Positions 37,346 through 49,799 of a stretch of 64,000 nt of DNA are shown in pieces; position 1 is the stretch's first letter, and every line of letters starts with the position of its first letter. Made by a program: the position numbers and the translations under genes. The stretch covers positions 78,435 to 142,434 of the forward strand of contig LUCM01000100.1 in NCBI GenBank assembly GCA_008360955.1. Direction: 5' to 3'. This stretch comes from Fasciolopsis buskii. Taxonomy: Eukaryota > Platyhelminthes > Trematoda > Plagiorchiida > Fasciolidae. The notes under the pieces were generated by a model. That model saw only the letters and a program-made list of their open reading frames with translations. It made no database searches and was not told the origin of the DNA.

Positions 37346-40300
37346 GAGAAAGAAAACCTGTCACATATTCCAACGATCACCAGTGTTCGAATGGAGATTT
37401 CATTTGCGCGTTGCTAACTTCGTCTAAGTACTTTGACCTGAGATCAGTTACGAAATAGGACTTTCAGATTTGATTTTTTTGAACTCAAACAGCATTCGCC
37501 GTAACAGGGACTCGGCTAGATGGTTTGCGTTCATAGTTGTACAAGGAACCCAGTGAGATGAATGAATTTTCGGCGTGTGTTGTCAGATAAACATGACGAC
37601 TAAGACGTGTCTTCTCTAATCACTCCATACCTTGTTCGGATATGACGCATCACATGGTACGTATGGCGGCTTACTTTCCACTAACTGGGAATGCTGTTGT
37701 GTACAGTGTGTCTCAGTTCAATGCAGTATGCGCCATTGCTTGGCGTGTGTTAGCTCTAAACATGTTATGGGACATCGGTCCAAATAAGAATTAAGGCAGG
37801 CAGTGCACGGATATTTGCTCCTATCCAGTCTAATAAAGTTTTTGAGACAGCGCGCGCACACGCACACCGAGCGCGAAAACAGCAGTTCGAGAGCTTCAGA
37901 TTAGCACAACTGTGAAAACACAAGATAGACTTCGCATAGCATATGGTGGCTGGATGACACGACGCCACGCAGTGCGACACAGACAAGAGTTTCACTTCCT
38001 CCGAGAACAGGTTCACAGTAGCTTCGGGAGGTGACCGGACCGGACACTTTAAAAATGTAACACACTGAACTCAGAGCACAAGCTGGAAGTATGAACAACT
38101 GGTTGAATCATAACCACCTAACAATCATTATTAATGAATTAAATGGGGACGCGAGATTCTAAGTTAGGATCCCAGCAATTTTGCTTGAGAACACAGAAAT
38201 GAGTGACAACGGATCGCTGGCCGCAGTTAATGTCATCAAACAAGTGCAAAGAAAGAGTACGGTGAGTTCTAGCGCATATACACCGAGCCAGGCAGTGGCC
38301 TTGCAATTTGGCGTAAAAGTACAAAAGTCGGAAAGCGCCAATGTCCGAGGCAAAAATTGTAATCATACCAGCCAAAAACAAACTTTTTACCCAAAATAAA
38401 CTTGTAACCACTTCGGCGCCTCTAAATTATGGGAGAGTTGGCCATCTACCAAACAAGAACATTGTAATGTAAACATACCAAGTTTCATTCGTGCACGAGA
38501 CAACAGACGTGCACAATTCGTTGGGTATCAACGATTAGTGAGTGAACAGAAGATGCACACCGGATTAGTTAGATCAGGAAGAATATCCGTAAGGTATAGT
38601 TGCACCAAACCACGATATTTTGAAACCAATACCCTCGAGATTGAGGTGGGCAAATATGGACGATGATGTATACTCGCACCATCCAACGGAGCCCATCCGC
38701 TTCGGATCACTTCTTACACCGTATCAATTTCTGCATTTGAAAAACCGAAACACCCACTTCGAGCCATTTTTCTGGCTTGTTAAACTATCGATTGCTGCAT
38801 ACACATTTCAACAACTGGGTTATTGACAATTTCCTGTTCACATAATGATCAGTTTGTGGCTTTTAAATTGCGGTATTGAGCTCCGAAACTAAGGGAAGCA
38901 CTTAGGACCGCACATCTATCAAGCACATAGTCAGCGCTCCGCGAACTGCAACAGTTTTAAGAAGGATAAAACGACTGAAACTTGCGACTGTACGCATTCT
39001 ATTGGTACAATGGATTCAAGAGAACAAAAGATTTGTTAGACGGATCACTTACTTATGAATGTTAACCTAGTAGCCATCGGTTATCCCTCAGGCCCTATTG
39101 TTTCATCACAATTGGCAACACCAATGCATCAATTCCGTCCTGTGAGAATACAAATTGATCCTACTCAGACATGTGAACTCCGATTGCCAGAACAAGCTTC
39201 CCTGCGGATAAATTTTGAATCCGATAAGCCTTTAGAATTTCATTTCTTTTTGACAAGGCATTTAGCTGTCCGCTCCGGGACAAGCTGCTCGTTTCACTGA
39301 TAGGACCCCTCGGTGAACTAACTTCCTACCCATTGGATATTATGGAAGCACTTCGCAGTCGTCTCTTGCAGCCTACTAGAAACCACTGCCACATGTTGAC
39401 CAAGACCGTGGAGATCCTACCCGGGACGGATACTCTAGGACTGTACAATCCGGGCTGAGGTCTAACGGTTTGTCTCAGTCCAGCACTGTGACGTAATAAT
39501 GGTTACGGCCTCGAAGTTCATTGCCCTGTTCCCAAAGATGATAGATCAGGTCAATTTTGGTTTATAACAGACATCGATCTACAAACAGAAAGCAACGGAC
39601 CACGATCCGGTGACTTATCCGGAAACAGTTCATACAACCGCCATAGTCCAACGCTATATTAATCCAGTATTGGATTTTCACATTAGCAGACCGATTAGTT
39701 TCAATTTTGAACACTTTCGCGATTAAAATTCCTTGCGACAAAATCACTTTATTATTTGCAATATGTGGTGGTACGTTTAACCATTCAGTTGACAACTCTG
39801 CATACATACCCAGCTCCATTGGAATCATGGAGGAGAATAAAAACGGGAGAAAAAGAGATACCTTGTGTGTAGGAATCACAACACATGTACTGGTTCTTGT
39901 GTCCTTTCTCCCTAATGTCATCACCAGTTCGCCGTAAGCCATGATTAGCCTGCTAGCGAGATATCGTCTAGATGCGCATAACCGAAGAGTTGGAATATCT
40001 TAAGGGACCAGTCCCAAGCGCTCAGTGTGAAAGGCAGCAAAGCAAAACTGCGTTCGCAAACTGTTGGTACTCCAGTTAATACCCTTTTGGAGTGTTTCAT
40101 ATGGGGAGTTCAATAAACCCAGAGCTCCGGGTAGAACCGGTGAACGGAATGTTCGGTTCATACAATTATGCTTACGTACCATGTCTCCAGAGAAGACGAA
40201 TCTTACGGTCCTACTTAACGTAGGACAAACACCGCTTCAGTGCCATTGCCAGGCTAATGGCATTCTCTCGGACGAATGCTCGCCGGATGAAAACCACTGC

Positions 40301-40554
40301 CTACGAACAATCGACGCTTGGCCCCGCCCGTTTACTCAACAATCATAAATCCTCTCATCCACGGCTAACCACCAGTATAGTGGCCGTGCCCCTATCCGTG
40401 ATCTGCAGACGTAAAAAGTACCACACAGGTCTATCCCTGGACCTAAAACTCATCGGATAGACTAAGAATCATGTTAATCCTCACGATACGGCTGCGGCCG
40501 CACACTGATCACGGAGGAAAAGTAAATTTCGGAGAAAATTGGAGCCGTTGCGCG
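37346..40554. other. Unassigned
   Basis: Frames such as 39055-39300 (81 codons, plus) and 39942-39562 (126 codons, minus) have no recognised domain. No repeat family member was found. Confidence 0.4.
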
Positions 40555-40870
40555 GAAAACCCATCCTAGTAGCTAAACTGACCACATGTGAAGCCCCGTT
40601 GGTTGGTGATACTGGGGCAGTCACTTTTTACGTGACAATCTCAAACCGTTTCGAGCTTGTTGAATTCCGATTATCTGATAGTGATATGTTTAAGTGACCG
40701 GCAGATAACTACTAACTGGGGTACCATGAGGGTTCGGCCCAATGCCGCTGCTTATCCTGTGGTAGGGACAGATCACTGCCAGTGTTCCAATTGTGACTTC
40801 AATTCGACAAAGCATCTCAAAGCCATTGGGTCGAAAACCACTGGACATCCACCACTCATCATCGAATAAA
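40555..40870 (+). pseudogene. Possible LTR-retrotransposon protease remnant
   Basis: A frame reads CEAPLVGDTGAVTF, similar to the retropepsin active-site text LVDTGAxVTF, then after a stop continues with AAYPVVGTDHCQCSNCDFN, which could correspond to the ILGxDF segment of such proteases. No RT or integrase piece and no LTRs were found nearby. Tentative. Confidence 0.2.
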
Positions 40871-41360
40871 TAGCAAATATTTTGAACGCACTTTTCGTTC
40901 CCAAGTCACCATTGAGGATGTACTTATGTAATCTTCTACTATAAGCTTGCTCTTTCCTTGAAACCGAAGTTAACAGTGGCGAATAAAGTGAACATGTTTT
41001 ACCGGGCAAAACAAAGCTATGCTAACACCTTTTGGATCATGCTTCTTGCCAATCCCATCCACCTCACTACTTACGGGTATGTGCAGGGAATGTTCGTGTA
41101 ACTAAAGCGGAACAAAAGATGAATGGCTGCCAATGGCCACAAATTGCATTCCATATCGATTTACGCATTCGGCCATGCCTGTTGGGAGGACGTACATCGC
41201 TCCGACGTGCTCGTGTAGGGCTTCACCACCAGGCAGGCAGGGGTAGAATGCGCTGCCCGAACACAAAAATGACGGGCGATTCCGCTTTTGTGTATAGCTG
41301 CACGCATGGTTTCATGGCGGTAGCAATGTGCTGTGAACGTTGTTGTGACCGTCCGCATTC

Positions 41361-41903
41361 TTAGAGCGCGGCAAGACAGACAGAAGGTGAGATGTGGACA
41401 GTTTCCTTGTTCGGAGGCAAGGTTCGAAAACTGGGGACTGTCAGATAGCACACAAGAATCGGTGGGTAGGCGACTGACAGACAGGCAAATAGACACGAGT
41501 AGGCTGTGTTGTAGTGTGCATAAAAAGACACATGGGCACAGGCTTCGGTCGTTGTTGTTGCTGTCCTGCCACTGGCGCACAAATCGATTATGGGACGGTA
41601 AAAAAAGAACAGTCGATCACAGGCGAACGGACACAAAGACGAGGAAATAAAACGAATAACATGGATTCGAAAAATTACCGGATTCCAAGTCCACTGCAGT
41701 GATGAGTATGCACATTGAGAATTGAGCAATGCTGAAAAATTAGCCGGTTGCCCGACTGTCAATGAACTGCTGCAGAAGTAAGTGAAGATAGGACAACGTA
41801 TGACTCTGAATGCGGCCGCATCAAATGTGGTATTCAGTGTGAATTCAACGAGAGTCACACGTGATTTTTGTGATAAAACCACTGAGATTAAAGATGACAT
41901 CAT
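41361..41903 (-). other. Unassigned long open frame (180 codons)
   Basis: This is the longest open frame of the window, downstream of the Rho 3' end. The translation is rich in Ser, Cys, Phe and Thr with no recognisable domain. The opposite strand is also open for 105 codons (41333-41650) and a third overlapping frame exists (41161-41580), which suggests locally low stop-codon content and not necessarily a gene. Confidence 0.12.
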
Positions 41904-42410
41904 TCACATACGCAGCTTTTCTCACTCATACACGGCAGCTCCTAAAGGTTATCACAATTGTGTTAGGTTACAGTAAAATAGAAGCCGTCGCTCTTAGTCC
42001 CAAAGCACTTGAAGCGAAGTAGTGTTCACTATACATTCCTCGGGCCTTTTTTCCCGCACGCACGAGTATGAATCAAATGCAAAGGAGCAACCACTACTCA
42101 TTTCATGCCTACAAAGAGTAGCTGCACAACTCACACGGGGGTTTGAAAGAAAGCCCTGACCATAGGGACTGGGTTTCAGAACCAACACACGATTTCAATA
42201 AAACGAAGACGGTGATAATAACCTAAAAAGATATGCCACCTACGATACGCACAAAACAATGGTCCCGCGCAGACACGAGCAGAAATGTACAGCAGTTATC
42301 TGAATACTTCTACTCTAAAGTCAGTCATGGGGACCGACCATATTAGATTGGGCGGCCATCATTGAGTAAGATGTTATGATGTATAGAAGATAATAATGCA
42401 TCCTCTCTCT

Positions 42411-42461
<51 letters not shown>

Positions 42462-43477
42462 TGTGTTTACGTGCAGACTGCCATTGGGCTTCCGGAAGAA
42501 CTAATTACGTTTCCGTAACAGACCAACTTTGCAAACTATTGGAAAGCAAATGAAAACCAGACGAGTGTAGCTCCTTTATACGTAAGATGTTCGCTTCAAT
42601 CTCTAGATGGCGATGTGGGAAGTGCCCATAACGCCAATCATGGAACGGAAGATAGCTTGAATACAGTACGAGGTGTGCGACTAATCTCCCAAGTAAACAA
42701 ACTTTTCGAGGATTGTAGCAAGCATATATGAATGCCGCAATGAATAGGCACAAAAGGGGGCATCCCACCATTCACAGTGAAAACAATGCAATATGATGAA
42801 AGCAATGATGTTGGAGACGCAAGTGAAAGCGCACAAACATACACGAACGGGCCCGCCGATCGCGAGAACAGCGGGTGGGTGTAAGAGGCAGGCATGAAAA
42901 ACGGTACATCATACACAGGCCGAATAATTGAAAAGTGAGAAGGGTAATAACGGGAATGGAGAGTGAGGGAACTGTGGATTGGCTGCGAATCGACTAACGG
43001 GTCACCTTGCAGCGATGGAGGCAGGTTTGGAAAACTAAGACTGAAATGTCCGGTGGCTACAGTCAAGACGAGAGAAGAAGTATGTTAGTCAGCATCACTA
43101 AAATTGACAAATGAAAACTCATTCCAGAGCAATGTTAGGCGACAAAATGCTCGTGTGTGGAGAAAGAAGAAAAAGTCAAAACACAGATATACCCCCTCCT
43201 TGTTCAAAGAACATACTGGTTGTTGATGTGATGACACCTTTAAGTACCGGTGACGTCCAAGAGATAAATGTGAATAAACAAGTGGAAGACGTGCAACGGG
43301 CCCAAGAAAAACAAATGCTTTAATGCATGTCTGGCACACTCGAAAGGTAATCTGTCTAACATACGAGAGAGTAAATCGGAGCAATTGTAGTCAAAAATGG
43401 TTGAGTTTTTTCGTAATCATAGTGGGTCTCATGAACCAGCGGGAGTATGAGGGACCAGACCAGCGGTCAGTTCGGAA
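41904..43477. other. Region downstream of Rho, unassigned
   Basis: Contains a long TA microsatellite (42.41 kb) and a minus frame of 142 codons (43066-42638) without a recognised domain. It may include a longer Rho 3' UTR. Confidence 0.35.
42414..42458. repeat. TA microsatellite
   Basis: About 22 uninterrupted TA units following a CT-rich run. Confidence 0.95.
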
Positions 43478-43483
43478 TTTATT
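43478..43483 (-). terminator. Candidate poly(A) signal of the Rho gene
   Basis: AATAAA on the minus strand, 26 nt beyond the Rho stop codon. It is the first canonical signal downstream. Use of this site would give an unusually short 3' UTR, so a more distal site cannot be excluded. Confidence 0.45.
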
Positions 43484-43508
43484 CATCTGGTGAACGCGGT
43501 AAAAAATT

Positions 43509-43633
43509 CTACAACAAGTCACATGGTTTCTTCCCCTTGCGTTTTGTGGATAGAGCCGCTCGGGTGGCGGTCTCGAAAACTTCTCGAACGCCTTCTTTGG
43601 TTTTAGCTGAGCACTCGAGATAGGCATAAGCAT
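43509..43633 (-). CDS. RHOA: Rho GTPase, coding exon 3 with stop and CAAX box
   Basis: The final exon encodes about 40 residues and ends in TAG at 43511-43509. The acceptor TTCACAG lies just before it; joining to exon 2 makes Asn, giving [23 protein letters not shown] is the G5 box that contacts the guanine base. The tail has a polybasic stretch (TKRKGKK) followed by CDLL. A CAAX box ending in Leu is, by family knowledge, geranylgeranylated and anchors Rho to the plasma membrane. Total protein length is 192 residues, against 193 for vertebrate RhoA, so the model is complete. A canonical AATAAA (minus strand) lies at 43483-43478, 26 nt after the stop, suggesting a very short 3' UTR. Confidence 0.96.
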
Positions 43634-43856
43634 CTGTGAAGGACATAAAGAACAACGTGACAGTTAGTATGCATAGATTGAATGGACATCCGTACAGCAA
43701 AATAACCAGTTTAATGATGAAATAGAGAGCAGTATGCACAAAAAATGACAGTGAGAGAAGGCTCCGCAGACTAGAGATACTGTTTTGTTTACCTAAGAAC
43801 TTGAAAAAAATCACACCCGAAAAACCGAAAAGAATCGTCCTTTGACGGGGACTTAC

Positions 43857-44047
43857 TAATGCGTTCTGCCATTAAGCGTCCCTCTTCTGGTTTGACCATT
43901 TCCTGACGCATTTTTGCTAGCTCGTGTCGAGCGCGCTCGTCATTTCGCAGGTCCTTCTTGTTGCCCACAAGAATAATGGGAACATTGGGACAGAAGTGTT
44001 TGACCTCAGAATACCACTTCTCTAAGATGTTATCTCGACTGTCAGTG
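43857..44047 (-). CDS. RHOA: Rho GTPase, coding exon 2 (residues 88-151)
   Basis: This 191-nt exon (1 + 63 codons + 1 nt) continues the Rho protein. It starts after the acceptor GGTCACAG at 44048 and ends before a GTAAGT donor at 43856. Taking this acceptor, and not a second CAG nine bases further in, gives [12 protein letters not shown], the same length as the RhoA segment SPDSLENIPEKW. The guanine-specificity motif NKKD falls at residues 117-120, as in RhoA, preceded by the conserved strand VPIILVG. The Rho-specific insert helix follows (about 121-138), then [10 protein letters not shown]. It lies 13.2 kb downstream of exon 1 and 223 bp upstream of exon 3. Confidence 0.96.
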
Positions 44048-45774
44048 CTGTGACCGAAAATAGTCCGGGAAAGATCAGTGTTATTCATTTGCAGTCAATG
44101 ACGATTCAGAGCAGAATATTGGAACGTAGCAGTAGGAAGATGTGTGGAACCAACGGGTTAACTACAATGGCATTCATCGTACAGATAAAAAAAGTCTGTG
44201 GATGTCAACATAAATAAAAACATTTTTATTTGTTTTAGACACTCACTAGAAGCTCCCATGTCGATCAAATATACGCTCACAAGACTTAATAGTTCAACGA
44301 ACAAAAGAATACCGAAGACTTTTATTCGACAACGATGATGGGTGCAATACATACAATGGATGAAATTTCAGAGTAGTCGTCAGAAAGTAGAGTACAAGCA
44401 ATTGTCTTGCTTAACTAGAGGAGTCACTATTTGCCCCGGACACATGCGTTCAGCGAACCGAGAATAGCAAAGATAAATTGTTCAGATGATTTTGACAGAT
44501 AATCTGCTTGTATTGAGGGAAAAATCCATATCGGTCTATTGACGTTTGCTTGATCAAAGTGTCAACGTACGGAATCGCAAGACGTTACCATTATGACGCG
44601 AGGAAACAATGACATTAGCCTTCACATAATTTGAGATTTTCCTAATAGCAGAATGGTGTCTAGAAAGGCGGGACAAGAACACAGCAATGCGTGATGGCGT
44701 GGAGACAGAATGAGACAAGGGCCGGCGTGTTACATAACTCAGGGATTCTCAGTCCGCAGATACGTATTTGGTGGGTATTGTACCACAGCGGGATACCGAT
44801 ACACCACAAAAGTACTGATCACGAGCGTCATTCTACGACAAATAAGTGTAAAGAGCAAGCTTCTGCACTCAAGACCTGCGGTCACACAAAGGATCACACC
44901 ATAGATTGTGGATAAGTTTGACTGGGCGATGTGACGGAATTCGAACATCAATTTTGGAGGAAAAAGCGAGTGCGAGAAAAACCCTGCGTCTTCTGGTCAC
45001 TGACCTAACAAGGCAGAAGTCAAACGAACTCCTTACTAAATGACCTAAACGACAAATCAATGTAATGGATACTGACTGTTAGTGATCCCGCCCTTACCTT
45101 AGGTAGACGACCGGTTATTTTCAATCGGGAACTGCTTCACACCTGGTGTCGAGAACAGGTGTCCCGTCCTAGTTAAATGGCATCATCTAGAGATCCGACG
45201 ATGCGGCGGTCATAAAAAATAAATCACCGTGCAAAAACCTACTACTTAGTTGTGAATAAGAAACCATCAGAACAGTACGAGTCCAAATGCTGCTACAGAG
45301 TTCTTTCATCTTACAAGACGGCATGATAATGGGGAGAGGCAAGATGCGAATGTCAAAGTTAAGGCAGTCTTGATTATCGAACAATAACACAATGTGGAAT
45401 AGCTAGTGGTAACCCCGTAAAGTGCAAGTGATTGCTAGGGAAGCGAACAATGGTATTTTCAGTTACTTTGAACCAACACGTGGAAAAAAAACCCGGAGAA
45501 CAGGAATACCACAGAAAAACATTGAAGCTGGTAGATCCCCTTCCATACCTAACCAACCGAAGCAATATGCTGTTACAGTCTATTGAATCTCAGATTCAGC
45601 TTTTGGTTTCGCCTCTTCAGTCCAGTTGGCCTTAGGAAATATGGACACTGTGTAGCGATGGAACTAAAAGGCTTGAATATTTGTTAACCATTGCTGACGC
45701 ACAGTCTATACTTCAAACCACCAGTGATATATATATAAACGTACTAACTCACTGTACGCCTTCCCAACTCTAAA

Positions 45775-45809
<35 letters not shown>

Positions 45810-47120
45810 TGAACAAACAAGGTGAAAAACACGACACGGAGGAAATTATAAAGTAAGGGACAGTTAAGGTGAACTGCCAGACGTGAACGATAAAAGGCAA
45901 AGAAGTGCTCCTCGTTTGTTCATGGGGAGCAGGAGGCTAACAAACAAAATAACAGCATTTGCGCTACTAACAGCCCTCATTTTTGGGCCCCAATCTTGAA
46001 GGTAAGAAAGAACAACCAACGTCAAAGTTGATGCACACGTCTTTACAACTCTTCTCTAAGTCCCAGCCGGACCGCAAAATCGTCTCATCCAGCCTTATAC
46101 GGCACGCGCGAAAAGAATACAGAGGCAGACGGTGCGTAGGCATAGACAAAACGTGCGAGCCATCGGTGGCAGAATGCCGCTCCCCTGTCGGAGAGCGAGT
46201 ACTGGTAACTGAAACAGAATAACAGTTCGTCATTGGTCACCCAATGTCCTTACCAGAATCCAGTGATGCCTCGGAGGCATCGTTGGTTGAATACAGAGAT
46301 CCGCCAGAGATTTTCAACACGAGGAGGCTAGGCACTACAACCGCAAATACCACGAACTGTGGCATTGGGCAACCTTCCCTTGAGGGGAAGCCGGATGTCG
46401 TGGAGGCGCCTACGACGGTTCGCGGAAGCTGCTCTACCTCCAGCGATTTGTGACGTGGTCTTCCCAAGACCACTACTACCTAAGTGCCGATTATGGGTCC
46501 TAGCTGGACTTAGAGCATAATTGTATGCTAATCGGTGTGTTTTCATGCTTCAGACATAAACAGCTACCGAAATTGGGGTTTAGCCGTGAACAAAATGAGC
46601 AGTATCGAGGGCGTGATGGATTCTGTCAGGCAAGCGTTCTTTCAATAAAATATTACAAAATTTTACTGATAAAAGTGTGACATGGCCAATGCTTCCGGTC
46701 TACAACATAGGGCCAGTCTCCCTTCGCGTTGCACCGACTGGGCAAGGCTCACCCAGACATATGAAACTGATCATCGGCTCACGTGGAACAACCCAGCTAT
46801 TTTGCAGATGGCGTTCGGTTGCGTTAGGGCTAGAAACACCCCCAAATAAAGAGGTCTATTCTAGAGTGGATGGCCGAACAGGATAACAACCGACAATCCA
46901 GTTCGCCATAAAAAAAATTAAACAGAAAGCTTGCACTTCTCTCTGACTGATGTTCTAATTACAAATGAACGCACCCGTATGCTGAGTCTCCGTTTGGTGG
47001 TGACCGAATGCAGTAATCTGTCGTCCCAGAAAAATCAGCTGCTCGAGTTCGAGATCTCTCGATCACTTTTCTTGTGAACGGCAGTTCCATATTTCCAAAT
47101 GTATCACCATACCTGCCTTA
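44048..47120 (-). other. Rho intron 1, 3' portion
   Basis: No recognisable element except TA microsatellites near 45.73-45.81 kb. A dense patch of open frames on both strands at 46.24-46.55 kb is unexplained. Confidence 0.5.
45776..45807. repeat. TA microsatellite in Rho intron 1
   Basis: About 16 TA units; a shorter TA run lies 45 bp upstream. Confidence 0.95.
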
Positions 47121-47205
47121 TTAGAACTATGTGGCTCTGTATCAGTTGTCGACCCCCTCCATCCATGTAATGAACTCTAGCGACTATGGGACGTGCCTCT
47201 TCTAA
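47121..47205 (+). repeat. SINE-like dispersed repeat, 3' fragment
   Basis: Contains CATGTAATGAACTCTAGCGAC then TATGGGACGTGCCTCTTC, matching the 3' end of the 54.7 kb fragment. Older and more diverged. Confidence 0.4.
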
Positions 47206-47659
47206 TACGATCATGCGCTTAAGATGTCATAAAAAGAGCAAGCATTTATGCTAGTAAGTGCAACCACATGTTGCGCACAGCGAATTGGCCGACATGTTGG
47301 TGGCTAGATGTGAAAAACCATCACAACGAGGCTGCACCTTGACGTGGTACGATGATTTGCTTACCTTCATGACCCAACGAGCTGTACAGGATGGTTTATC
47401 TCAAGCGTAAAAGACAATTTTACCTGAAACGTTTTTAGGTAGAAGAATGACGGAGTAGCCTCCTGGTCTACCGGGTTGGCGGTTACTTTGATCTGACAAC
47501 CCAGTCGGAAAAATGAGCAGAAGAATGATTGATTTGAGTAGATGGGGCTGCACTCAGCCACCCCTGCTGCCTTGTGGTCAGGTTCTTGTTAGGACCAAAG
47601 GCTTCGCTTGGGTACCATGATCGTTCTCCATGTGAGTTAAACCCGACAATCTCGAAGAA

Positions 47660-48640
47660 ATTCATTTGGTCTCACTGGGCATCGCGATAGCCTACGACCA
47701 AGTTTGGTCTGTTGCTGAAATTGCCTTCGTTCAAAATACATTCAGCTCTCATATCACAGACCGTATAATTCTTCAGCAAGCCAACCATCACAGTGAGTCG
47801 ACGAGGTTCTGTCTCAGACGTTCCCTGCGAATGCTGTGAATGCAACCACTCTTTTTCGCCTATTTGTTATTGATCTAATTACATCAATCTCCGTCGACAA
47901 GGTTACTCTCTATTGCTCGCTTTCTTACTCAAGTACTCGCCAAGCCGACACCAACAATGATCAGGATCGAGTTGTTCTCTGCGCATCACTCGCTCCCAAT
48001 ATCGAACGAATCTTCGCCTGGGGTCCAACCAATTAGGTCTGCTTCAATTCTTTCACTACCTCTCCCCCTTCTATTTCACCTAAACATGTTTTATACCCTT
48101 CAGTTAAATCTTCGCGCAAAGTTGCTTCTTTCCAGTGAGTAACTTCCACAAATGGAGTTGTCCATAAAATTTCTTTATTGGACTCCCTTTGTATTAGCAT
48201 TCGCCTCATGTGCTGCGCACAAAGTTGGTTTTCTATTCCGCACCAGACCTTTTTTAACACCCGCCCACCTCCTTTTGCACCAAGCTCAAATCCGCCCGAT
48301 ACTTGAATACTGCAGTCATGTGTGAGACGGAGTTTCGTCAGCCACCCTCTGTTTTTGGTCGGATTCAACGAAAAGCGGTTCCGCTGATCGGTGATCACCG
48401 ATTTCACATATGCAGTCAGATGCGCATCAAGGAACAGTTGTTTCGCTTTCTCTCCACAATTGCTTTTATTTGGCTTCTGTTTTTCAGAACTCGCTTCGGC
48501 CGTTCCTTTCCCCAAGACTTTCGTTCTTCTCGCATTCAAGTGAGCAATCATCCTTCTCAAGTCTTCATCCTTAGACGTCGGGCTACATCATTTCAGTCTT
48601 CCTGGAACTCTGTTCTTTTGTTTGTTTCTTTAACCACATA
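47660..48640 (+). mobile_element. CR1/Jockey-type LINE remnant (RT and C-terminal region)
   Basis: Plus-strand reading in shifting frames gives AIAYDQVW (RT motif A, usually AFDxVW), then ITDRIILQQ, FVIDLITSI, and CSLSYSSTRQADTNNDQDR. C-terminal motifs follow: AQIRPILEYC, RIQRKAVPLIGD (about 48,360-48,395) and WNSVL near 48,600. The order AQIRPxLEYC / RIQRKAxRLIGD / LWNSLP is characteristic of CR1/Jockey-group LINEs. Frameshifts are frequent. The long minus-strand frame at 48033-48560 is its shadow. Located in Rho intron 1. Confidence 0.75.
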
Positions 48641-48749
48641 AAATCTTGTTTTTAAAACCGGAATCAACAAGCTGAATCCTACTTAAATGTTACTCACATG
48701 CATCCCCTCTCTCAATGTTTTTTCGTCATAGGATTCATCCTTTTTACTG

Positions 48750-49110
48750 GAAATCACTTTGTGAGATAAAAAAATGGCCTGAATCGCCATAAATCAAGAA
48801 CTGCATTTTCTAAGAGAAGTTCCAATTCGCCTTCCAATAGTCCAGATAAAGCGTTCTGAAGAGCATTCTCTATGGCAAAATGGAGAAGGAATGGAGATAT
48901 GAGGCAGTCTTGTGGTATTCCATCGCAGACGGCAAAAAAAGTGAAAACTGGCCGTAAACCCCAACCTGACCCGGACAATGGCGAGCAAGATGAAGTATCC
49001 CCCGGAACGAAAAGTGAATTCGAGGGAAGTTTATATATGAACCTAGCGGTCTCATCGAGCGTTGGAAATGGAATGTGCTACCGTTGAGAGGAAATCCTCC
49101 AAGCTGTTGC
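48750..49110 (-). mobile_element. LINE reverse-transcriptase fragment
   Basis: On the minus strand two overlapping frames match RT finger/palm motifs: PGQVGVYGQFS (about 48,960), then GIPQDCLISPFLLHFAIENALQNALSGL, which corresponds to GVRQGCPLSPFLFNF of intact elements. The piece is degenerate, with at least one frameshift. Upstream frame 49112-48870 continues the same region. Confidence 0.65.
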
Positions 49111-49384
49111 ACGTTGCTCGTGTTACAATTAGGATATTAGGTGTGAGGAAAACCATGTGCGAAATTGACGGTTAAGCCACTTACAATCAACAGCGACTCG
49201 TACGCTGGATGGACCAATTTGAAGCATGATTTAGCTGGCTTCAAGCTTTAGCTTCACTCACATGGGTTCCGGCACACGTTCCGCAGTGTCTTGACAGAAA
49301 CACCTTCTGGAGCGGGTACACAAGAACGAGAAAACTTACAAACAACTTCTCCGTGGTTAGGATCCAAAGAATCATTCAATCAGT

Positions 49385-49475
49385 TGTTTGTGAACACCGA
49401 AGGATATGGCAGCGAAACGTGAACATTGACGATCGTGTTGCCACTTTCCGTCGAATTAGGATGCCTTTTTATTGC
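49385..49475 (+). mobile_element. Short LINE C-terminal scrap
   Basis: The stretch around GAAGGATATGGCAGCGAAACG aligns with the 3' coding end of the LINE at 50,985-51,050 over about 65 bp with roughly ten differences. A second, older copy of the same family. Confidence 0.55.
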
Positions 49476-49621
49476 ATGCTTGAAGTACGCGTGGTGGAAA
49501 AGGCTTGTTTCATACTTATTTGGGCCATGACCCTGAAACATGCAATGGCGTAGAACCACATAAATTCAGGTATTGTAACGATCCGAGCGGCAAAGTGTTG
49601 AAGTCTAAACCAAAGCGTCCG

Positions 49622-49650
49622 GGGGACCTGGGATTCGAACCTTTGACCTA
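49622..49650 (-). repeat. B-box-like tRNA-derived scrap
   Basis: The minus strand has GGTTCGAATCCCAGG, a perfect Pol III B box, but no clear A box upstream and no tRNA fold. Likely part of a SINE. Confidence 0.3.
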
Positions 49651-49799
49651 TTTAGTGAAAGAGTTAGACTCCATATTCTGTTTTGGCTACTATATCATTC
49701 TCTTTTCTCACTTTTCTTGATCTACAACTTGTCTTTATTGCATACTCATTCTTTCCAAAGCAATGTGCAACGATAATGGGAAAGTATCGATTGGTGGGG

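Noticed and set aside
40230..40300. Cys/His-rich text resembling a zinc knuckle (CHCQANGILSDEC)
   Set aside because: Spacing does not match CCHC knuckles and no gag context was found.
42638..43066. 142-codon minus frame downstream of Rho
   Set aside because: No domain recognised; low stop-codon density in this stretch gives open frames on both strands.
48033..48560. 175-codon open frame on the minus strand
   Set aside because: It is the antisense shadow of the CR1/Jockey-type LINE coding on the plus strand, which carries the recognisable motifs.
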